NCBI GenBank assembly: GCA_015233485.1
Contig: JADFXO010000130.1
Coordinates: forward strand, 1-9,935
Origin: Nitrospirota bacterium
Lineage (GTDB): Bacteria > Nitrospirota > Thermodesulfovibrionia > Thermodesulfovibrionales > Magnetobacteriaceae
Length of the DNA stretch: 9,935 nucleotides
Direction: 5' to 3'
Part shown: one piece after another, positions 6,215 through 9,935 of the stretch
Position numbering within the stretch: position 1 is the stretch's first letter
Layout of the letters: each line of letters starts with the position of its first letter
Made by a program: the position numbers and the translations under genes
The notes under the pieces: model-generated
Told to the model about the DNA's origin: nothing
The model's database searches: none
Seen by the model: only the letters and a program-made list of their open reading frames with translations

Positions 6215-6377
6215 TCGTCTAAGTAGTTAATCAACCTGTCCACGAGTTTACGAACCCACTCTTAATATTTATTTTATATAATATACCTATTATATACTAG
6301 ACTTTTTATTATGATTTATCATACTATATAAGTAGGTATATATATAATATTATACAACTTACTTTATGAGGGAAACG
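6215..6377. promoter_or_regulatory. AT-rich intergenic with imperfect dyad, candidate recombinase site
   Basis: Bases 6263-6357 are almost entirely A and T. An imperfect inverted repeat pairs the region around ATACCTATTATATA (about 6283-6296) with the region around TATATAAGTAGGTATA (about 6325-6340). Serine resolvases commonly act at dyad sites just upstream of their own gene, so this is the likeliest res-type site. A promoter or DNA-unwinding function would also suit it. Confidence 0.35.
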
Positions 6378-7061
6378 ATGGAAAAGACGAAAGCAATCGG
6401 ATATATCAGGGTATCAACAGCGGTACAGGTCAACGAGGGTATAAGTTTAGAAAATCAACGAAGCAAGATAAAAGCATACTGCGAAGTGAAAGACATCGTC
6501 TTGATAGACATTATCGAGGACGCTGGTATCTCTGGCAGTAAAGCTTCTCGTGAGGGGTATCAGCAGGTTTTATCTTTATGCAACAAGAAAGAAGTAGACA
6601 GCGTTATCGTGTATTCGTTATCCAGGTTCACACGTTCAACGAGAGACCTTCTGGAATTTGTCGATACTTACGTTATCAAGCATGGAGTAACGTTACATTC
6701 GTTATCGGAGAATCTCGATACCAGCACAGCGACAGGCAGGTTCATGCTAAAGGTCATGGGAGCGATGAACGAACTTGAGAGGGAACAGATAGGCGAGAGA
6801 ACAAAATCAGCGCTCCAATACAAGATAAGTCGAAACGAGCGAGCCGGCCAGATACCTTATGGGTGGACGTTGGCGGAGGACGGGAACACTTTAGTACCGA
6901 ACAAGTTGGAGCAGAAGGCCATCGGGAAGATAAAGAGGTTGAAGGACAAGGGATACACGTTGCAGGCAATCTGTGACGAGCTTACCAGAGAGGGGTATAA
7001 GCCGATGGGTAAGCTCTGGTATCCGCAAACTATAAAAAATATTCTTCGGAGGGCCGCTTAA
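6378..7061 (+). CDS. Small serine recombinase (resolvase/invertase family with short Recombinase-type C-terminus)
   Basis: I choose ATG 6378 over ATG 6366 because GAGGG (6368-6372) lies 5 bases before it; the product is 227 residues. The catalytic domain is complete: nucleophile Ser13 in GYIRVS, Arg59 in SREG, Arg83 and Arg86 in SLSRFTRSTRD, and the E-helix region TATGRFMLKVMGAMNELERE at 117-136. The C-terminal part, about 160-225, starts with IPYGW and ends with LWYPQTIKNIL, which is the beginning of the 'Recombinase' domain of large serine integrases rather than the short HTH of Tn3 resolvases. The protein is far shorter than large integrases. It probably resolves multimers or inverts a segment. 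The AT-rich dyad just upstream is the likely target. It is translationally coupled to the next gene. Confidence 0.9.
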   Translation: MEKTKAIGYIRVSTAVQVNEGISLENQRSKIKAYCEVKDIVLIDIIEDAGISGSKASREGYQQVLSLCNKKEVDSVIVYSLSRFTRSTRDLLEFVDTYVIKHGVTLHSLSENLDTSTATGRFMLKVMGAMNELEREQIGERTKSALQYKISRNERAGQIPYGWTLAEDGNTLVPNKLEQKAIGKIKRLKDKGYTLQAICDELTREGYKPMGKLWYPQTIKNILRRAA

Positions 7062-7261
7062 TGGAAAAAAATAAAAAATTTAAATTACCGGTCGGTGCTT
7101 TAAAATCGGAGAAGCAAAAGAAGTCGAAAAGGGATATCTCCCAAGAACCCGAAATGGCGAGCTTAAAAGAAACGTTCAGGGAAATGTCCGAGGGTGAGCG
7201 GGAAAGGACTATCGGCTATCTTAAAGACCAGGGAATAGATAACATTCCACCAACGCCATAA
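7061..7261 (+). CDS. Small charged protein coupled to the serine recombinase
   Basis: The 66-residue product is not recognised. Its ATG overlaps the recombinase stop by one base (TAATG), and GGAGGG (7048-7053) lies 7 bases before it, so expression is coupled. Residues 1-27 are lysine-rich (KSEKQKKSKRD at 15-25). Residues 34-60 form an amphipathic, acidic-to-basic helix region (SLKETFREMSEGERERTIGY). It lacks cysteines and membrane segments and is probably a soluble nucleic-acid or protein partner. A role as accessory or directionality factor for the recombinase is suggested only by position. Confidence 0.7.
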   Translation: MEKNKKFKLPVGALKSEKQKKSKRDISQEPEMASLKETFREMSEGERERTIGYLKDQGIDNIPPTP

Positions 7262-7277
7262 CACCATCACGCCAACG

Positions 7278-7318
7278 GGTTGTCAAAAAGATAAGGAAAA
7301 ATATAAAATATGACAACC
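7278..7318. promoter_or_regulatory. Inverted-repeat operator around the rep promoter
   Basis: GGTTGTCA (7278-7285) and TGACAACC (7311-7318) are perfect 8-bp inverted arms 25 bases apart. The left arm contains the -35 TTGTCA and the right arm sits at the expected transcription start, so a protein bridging the arms would block polymerase. Confidence 0.55.
7280..7307 (+). promoter_or_regulatory. Sigma-70-like promoter for the replication gene
   Basis: TTGTCA (7280-7285) and TATAAA (7302-7307), each 5 of 6 to consensus, are separated by 16 bases. Transcription would start near 7314, giving a leader of about 138 bases before the ATG at 7452. Confidence 0.6.
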
Positions 7319-7342
7319 GAATTTTAAATAGATGATAAAAAA

Positions 7343-7452
7343 CACAAAGGCAGAGAGTCTTCGACCCACTGCCTTCAGTGTGCTAATCTTATTATCGTCG
7401 CTGATAATATTTTAGCACATTGTATAAATCTTTTTCAAGAGGACGTGCTAAA
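7343..7452 (+). promoter_or_regulatory. Structured mRNA leader with alternative pairing at the rep start codon
   Basis: Two hairpins are visible. The first pairs AAGGCAG (7347-7353) with CTGCCTT (7369-7375). The second pairs GTGCTAA (7380-7386) with TTAGCAC (7412-7418) and TATTATC (7390-7396) with GATAATA (7403-7409), with loop GTCGCT. GTGCTAAA recurs at 7445-7452, between the Shine-Dalgarno site AAGAGGA (7437-7443) and the A of the start codon. It is exactly complementary to TTTAGCAC (7411-7418). The right arm can therefore pair with the left arm, leaving translation open, or with the start region, closing it. Confidence 0.55.
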
Positions 7453-8591
7453 TGATTTCAACTACCAATACCGAAGAATTTTATCCCGATGGAAACTTCA
7501 CTATGTTCCCCAGCAAATGGATGGAGTGGAAAGCTAAGAACGCCAAGACCTACGAAGAGCGGCTTACATGGTGTATCTTTCGACTGACTATCAGCTACCA
7601 CAAGCTAAGTGCCGCAATCACATATGAAACATTCAAAGAAATGACCCGTATCAACGACTATCGCAACATTGCCCAAGCATTGAAGAAACTGGAAGATGAA
7701 GGTATCATCATTATCGAGAGCTATGGACAGGGTAAGAGGGTTGTTTATTGGCTTAATACCGATACGCTCGATAATGAAATTGACGCAGATATGCCACCAG
7801 CCTCGTTCAACCAACCTTTGTCTACGAGACAAAGGTTTTCTTCAGAACCTTTGTCTATCGAGACAAAACATATAAATATAAAGTCTTTAAATATAAATAC
7901 ACACAATACAAGCCAAAAACCTGTGTGTGTTGGGGAAGAAAAAGACAAAGCAGAACCAATTCCCGTACCTAAGATTGAATTATCGACAGGTTTACCGAAA
8001 AAAACGTCCGACAAGGAACCTGAGCTACCAATACCCGTTCCAACATCGACGGTATCAGCACCGAAGATTTCAGTACCCCCACCCCCTTCTACGGCAGTCA
8101 TGGAGCCAGTAACGGCTATAGAATCCAAGAAAGAATCAACTACAGGACGTGGTAAAGCATCGTTAAGTCTCGATACCCTTAGATGGTTATACAACCAGTA
8201 TGGTCAAGAAAAGGTGTTAGAGGTGTTGGCGATAATCGAATTTCAGGGCAGTAAACCTCAGAACTATATCGGCTTAGTAATTCACATGTGCAAAAATGGC
8301 TATGCTATTCCGAACGGCTATATTCCAATGGCTGAGAAAAAGGTCTTGGAGGAGAAAAGACGTATAGAGCAGGAGAAACGTCAAAGTGAAGGAACGACTG
8401 AGGCCACAACCGAAGCGGAATTAGATAAAATATACAATGCACTGTCGGAGGAAGAGAGGAATCGACTACTGGATGAGGCTAAGGATTCGGTAAAAGGGAT
8501 GTCCCCTTATCATCAACGGCCTTTCTATCTCCAGTATCTTGTTAAAGAGATGCTTCGTGATAGGCTCCCACAGTTGAGAGGATGGAGATGA
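7452..8591 (+). CDS. Replication initiator with lambda-O-like N-terminal winged helix
   Basis: The 379-residue protein has three parts. Residues about 15-105 look like the winged helix-turn-helix of phage replication protein O and related organisers (RLTWCIFRLTISYHKL, then ITYETFKEMTRINDYRNIAQ, then ALKKLEDEGIIIIES with a basic wing GQGKRVVYWLN). Residues about 106-238 are a low-complexity linker rich in Pro, Ser, Thr and Lys. Residues about 239-379 are helical (SLDTLRWLYNQYGQEKVLEV, then EEERNRLLDEAKDSVK, then FYLQYLVKEMLRDRLPQL) and may recruit host helicase or loader (inference from O-type proteins). The start has AAGAGGA 8 bases upstream. The linker-coding DNA carries dyad iterons followed by an AT-rich stretch, as in the lambda origin inside gene O. 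This is the best candidate for the main initiator of the plasmid. Confidence 0.7.
   Translation: MISTTNTEEFYPDGNFTMFPSKWMEWKAKNAKTYEERLTWCIFRLTISYHKLSAAITYETFKEMTRINDYRNIAQALKKLEDEGIIIIESYGQGKRVVYWLNTDTLDNEIDADMPPASFNQPLSTRQRFSSEPLSIETKHINIKSLNINTHNTSQKPVCVGEEKDKAEPIPVPKIELSTGLPKKTSDKEPELPIPVPTSTVSAPKISVPPPPSTAVMEPVTAIESKKESTTGRGKASLSLDTLRWLYNQYGQEKVLEVLAIIEFQGSKPQNYIGLVIHMCKNGYAIPNGYIPMAEKKVLEEKRRIEQEKRQSEGTTEATTEAELDKIYNALSEEERNRLLDEAKDSVKGMSPYHQRPFYLQYLVKEMLRDRLPQLRGWR
7813..7912. other. Candidate replication origin inside the rep gene: two dyad iterons plus AT-rich stretch
   Basis: Iteron 1 (7813-7837) has perfect 11-bp arms, AACCTTTGTCT and AGACAAAGGTT, around ACG. Iteron 2 (7846-7867) begins with the same AACCTTTGTCT, has spacer ATCG, and ends AGACAAA before diverging. 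They are 33 bases apart, about three helical turns. From about 7865 to 7912 the DNA is very AT-rich (ATATAAATATAAAG, TTTAAATATAAATA), suited to strand opening. Iterons followed by an AT-rich element inside the initiator gene is the known lambdoid arrangement. Confidence 0.6.
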
Positions 8592-8671
8592 ACTTTTCAA
8601 ATGGCGGCTGGTGACACGAGTGTTGAGGTCTACCCCACAATCAACAAGTGGTTGCTTACAGGGGTCTTAAC

Positions 8672-8695
8672 AAGGTTTTCCCCTGAATATTACCC
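8672..8695 (+). repeat. Degenerate cassette-end-like copy
   Basis: GGTTTTCCCCTGAATAT is followed directly by TACCC, so it matches the other copies but lacks about seven bases (GCAATTT) in the middle. Confidence 0.5.
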
Positions 8696-8699
8696 AGTC

Positions 8700-8727
8700 T
8701 GTACGGAAAATACTTATTTTTCGTACA
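8700..8727. other. 12-bp hairpin between two repeat copies
   Basis: TGTACGGAAAAT (8700-8711) pairs with ATTTTTCGTACA (8716-8727) with one G-T wobble and a 4-base loop. No U-tract follows, so it is not a typical terminator. It may be an operator or a processing structure. Confidence 0.5.
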
Positions 8728-8733
8728 AACTAA

Positions 8734-8768
8734 TATGACGGTTTTCCCTTGAATATGCAATTTTACCC
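8734..8768 (+). repeat. Solo copy of the cassette-end sequence
   Basis: It matches 1664-1698 in 32 of 35 positions and is very close to the inverted left cassette end, with TATGACGGTTTTCCC and TGCAATTTTACCC. Orientation is that of a right-hand end, but no left-hand partner is seen in the 7-kb backbone to its left. Confidence 0.65.
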
Positions 8769-8927
8769 TGTTGAAAGGTAACAATAGGGGAATTGCTGAC
8801 AAGATTGTATCACTTTTACCCGGTAACACCTTGACAATCGGCTATTATTAGTGTTTAGATAATATTGACGTCTATCTTTTAGATAAACGGAATACTGTCA
8901 TAAATTCGGCAAATAGAGGACGTTGAC

Positions 8928-9035
8928 GTGAACGATGGATGTAGGCGATACAAGAGAAATACGGGAACTGGCGTGAATATTGCTCTCTCTCGAATCTCCG
9001 CTATATATGCCATAACCATAATAAATATCAAATAG
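8928..9035 (+). CDS. Possible 35-residue peptide gene
   Basis: A GTG start has AGAGGA (8915-8920) 7 bases upstream, and the frame closes at a TAG 6 bases before an intrinsic terminator, which makes a compact transcription unit. The peptide has a basic N-terminal part (NDGCRRYKRNTG, 2-13) and a hydrophobic C-terminal half (VNIALSRISAIYAITIINI, 16-34) that could span or touch a membrane. Small membrane peptides of this kind include type I toxins, but nothing ties it to that class. A non-coding RNA ending at the same terminator is an equal alternative. Confidence 0.3.
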   Translation: MNDGCRRYKRNTGTGVNIALSRISAIYAITIINIK

Positions 9036-9041
9036 CAAATG

Positions 9042-9080
9042 AAAGCCTCGGAGTCATTATCGATACCGGGGCTTTTTATT
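9042..9080 (+). terminator. Intrinsic terminator
   Basis: AAAGCCTCGG (9042-9051) pairs with CCGGGGCTTT (9066-9075), ten pairs including one T-G wobble, around a 14-base loop. The run TTTTT (9073-9077) followed by ATTTTA completes a standard Rho-independent terminator on the plus strand. Confidence 0.85.
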
Positions 9081-9171
9081 TTAAGGTATTAGGAATTCCA
9101 ATGCAGTATCAGCGGTAGGCCGCCTAACTTAAATAAAATTAAATCCAATTTATTAAGGAGGTAACATCGTT

Positions 9172-9762
9172 ATGAAGCAGAAAGTTTTAGTTTTGGTTGT
9201 AGTATTATTGTTAACCCTCTGTACAGTACAGTCTTACGCAATTACGATAGACTTGGGGAATCCCGTGCAGCCCTATATGTTCACTTCCAACAATGGCCAA
9301 TCTCTTATAACTATTCAATATATAGGGGTCAATGGCAATAATAATCCATACTATGCGACATGGCAGTTTAATTATAACACATTAGGCTGGGATATAGTTA
9401 CTGGCAGTCCAATTACAAATGTGCCGGCTACGGGTACTTTTTCCGGGCAATATGTATTCGACACAGCATCTCAAGTTGTACTTATGAGCGTCACCAATAT
9501 TACGGGTTCACTTATAGGTTCCAGTTGCAACGTACCAAGCTTAGGCACGATGGCTTGGGCATTCACTAACATAACCGCAACGAGCGCTAATTTCAGATTT
9601 ATATGCGTAGGAGGATGCTCTACAGGAACGAAGACAATGACACGAACAAGCGGTACGGCAGGTAATATAACAGGAACATGGAGTCAGGGCCAACAAGGCA
9701 CAATGACGTTTAACAACGATGGAACTTTTACAGGAACAGCTACGGCCACATCCTGTTCTTAA
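9172..9762 (+). CDS. Secreted small beta-rich protein of unknown function
   Basis: The 196-residue product has a textbook signal peptide: KQK, a long hydrophobic core (VLVLVVVLLLTL), and a likely signal peptidase I cut after SYA at 23. Cys17 is within the core and does not fit a standard lipobox. The mature part is rich in Gly, Thr, Asn and Ser, with alternating polar and hydrophobic residues typical of beta sheet. It ends with a GTW-x-G-x-x-G motif and TFNNDGTFTGTATA (179-192), as seen in lipocalin-like or beta-sandwich domains. Mature cysteines at 119, 145, 149 and 195 could form two disulfides in an oxidising compartment. The start is certain: TAAGGAGGT at 9154-9162, 9 bases upstream. No terminator-like U-tract follows. 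It may be cargo affecting the cell surface or exterior. Confidence 0.85.
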   Translation: MKQKVLVLVVVLLLTLCTVQSYAITIDLGNPVQPYMFTSNNGQSLITIQYIGVNGNNNPYYATWQFNYNTLGWDIVTGSPITNVPATGTFSGQYVFDTASQVVLMSVTNITGSLIGSSCNVPSLGTMAWAFTNITATSANFRFICVGGCSTGTKTMTRTSGTAGNITGTWSQGQQGTMTFNNDGTFTGTATATSCS

Positions 9763-9782
9763 TGATTAAGCGGATTATGGAT

Positions 9783-9815
9783 GTGCAATTTTACCCGTTA
9801 TTGGGTAAATTGCAC
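9783..9815. repeat. Back-to-back repeat cores, candidate recombinase crossover site
   Basis: GTGCAATTTTACCC (9783-9796), GTTATT (9797-9802) and GGGTAAATTGCAC (9803-9815) form an almost perfect inverted repeat differing by one base in arm length. It marks the junction between the backbone, 21 bases past the secreted protein gene, and the left end of the cassette. Confidence 0.65.
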
Positions 9816-9838
9816 ATTTAGGGGAAAACCGTCATAGA
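9797..9838 (-). repeat. Left terminal inverted repeat of the cassette
   Basis: This end lies across the circle junction, and bases 9809-9838 are the same DNA as bases 1-30. Its reverse complement matches the right end at 1483-1525 in 36 of 43 aligned columns. It also abuts an outward-facing copy of its own inner core: GTGCAATTTTACCC at 9783-9796, six bases GTTATT, then GGGTAAATTGCAC at 9803-9815. That near-palindrome of 13-14-base arms around a 6-base spacer has the size and symmetry of a tyrosine recombinase crossover site. Confidence 0.6.
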
Positions 9839-9935
9839 AACCCAGCATAGCGGTTTTTATTCGTTGGAACATCTCTACTACTCGTTAAAATTCCGCCTGT
9901 GTAACACTGGACAAAATGATTCATTTTGTCCAGTT
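9809..9935 (+). repeat. 127-bp terminal overlap identical to bases 1-127
   Basis: The last 127 bases equal the first 127 without a mismatch. This is the usual signature of a circular contig left untrimmed; 127 is also a common assembly k-mer length. The true circle is therefore about 9808 bp, and sequence features at 1-127 are counted twice in the window. Confidence 0.93.

Larger units (their letters stand above)
8592..8927. other. Intergenic region with repeat ends and a strong hairpin
   Basis: No gene is supported. The region holds two cassette-end-like sequences (8672-8695 and 8734-8768), a hairpin between them at 8700-8727, another TTTTACCC at 8814-8821 in a small dyad (TTACC, C, GGTAA), and two TTGACG-containing segments near 8872 and 8923 that could be weak -35 elements without clear -10 partners. 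Confidence 0.5.

Noticed and set aside
7745..8194. 149-codon minus-strand frame opposite the rep gene
   Set aside because: It mirrors the low-complexity linker of the real gene; serine- and glycine-rich composition is the expected antisense artefact.
1..9935. CRISPR array, tRNA or rRNA genes, conventional IS transposase
   Set aside because: No regularly spaced direct repeats with unique spacers, no cloverleaf or rRNA sequence, and no DDE or HUH transposase gene were seen.

Overview
The window is almost certainly one complete small circular replicon. Bases 9809-9935 repeat bases 1-127 exactly, so the molecule is a circle of about 9808 bp written with a 127-bp overlap. It looks like a cryptic bacterial plasmid or plasmid-like phage relative. 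Genes are compact, several have strong Shine-Dalgarno sites, and most of the DNA is AT-rich. One gene has a classical signal peptide, and the toxin-antitoxin/recombinase block is clearly richer in GC than the rest. A Gram-negative host seems more likely than not, but the sequence does not fix the taxon.

Layout around the circle. (1) About 9797 to 1525, across the junction: a GC-richer cassette with a HigB/RelE-type toxin, its HTH antitoxin and a very short tyrosine recombinase, bounded by imperfect terminal inverted repeats of about 43 bp. (2) 1526-2019: a second repeat-like end, then a strikingly G-poor leader. (3) 2020-3066: a protein with the layout of rolling-circle replication initiators. 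(4) 3116-4435, minus strand: an unrecognised protein with two possible DUF3102-like segments; it converges on the previous gene over a shared hairpin. (5) 4652 to about 5300: a broken coding region that jumps frame. (6) 5458-6214: phased 11-bp repeats, then an HTH plus coiled-coil DNA-binding protein. (7) 6378-7261: a small serine recombinase translationally coupled to a 66-residue charged protein. (8) 7278-8591: an operator-embedded promoter, a structured RNA leader and a lambda-O-like replication protein whose linker-coding DNA holds dyad iterons and an AT-rich stretch, the likely origin. (9) 8592-9171: repeat-like ends, a possible 35-residue peptide gene and a clear intrinsic terminator. 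(10) 9172-9762: a secreted beta-rich protein.

Working model (inference): the 7452-8591 protein starts replication from iterons inside its own gene, under transcriptional and RNA-structure control. The 5537-6214 protein may autoregulate or help partition. The serine recombinase may resolve multimers. The toxin-antitoxin cassette is a recently acquired stability module that may move by its own recombinase. The most unusual points are the terminal-repeat cassette and its scattered solo ends, the origin-in-gene arrangement, the switchable leader, and the coexistence of two replication-type proteins.
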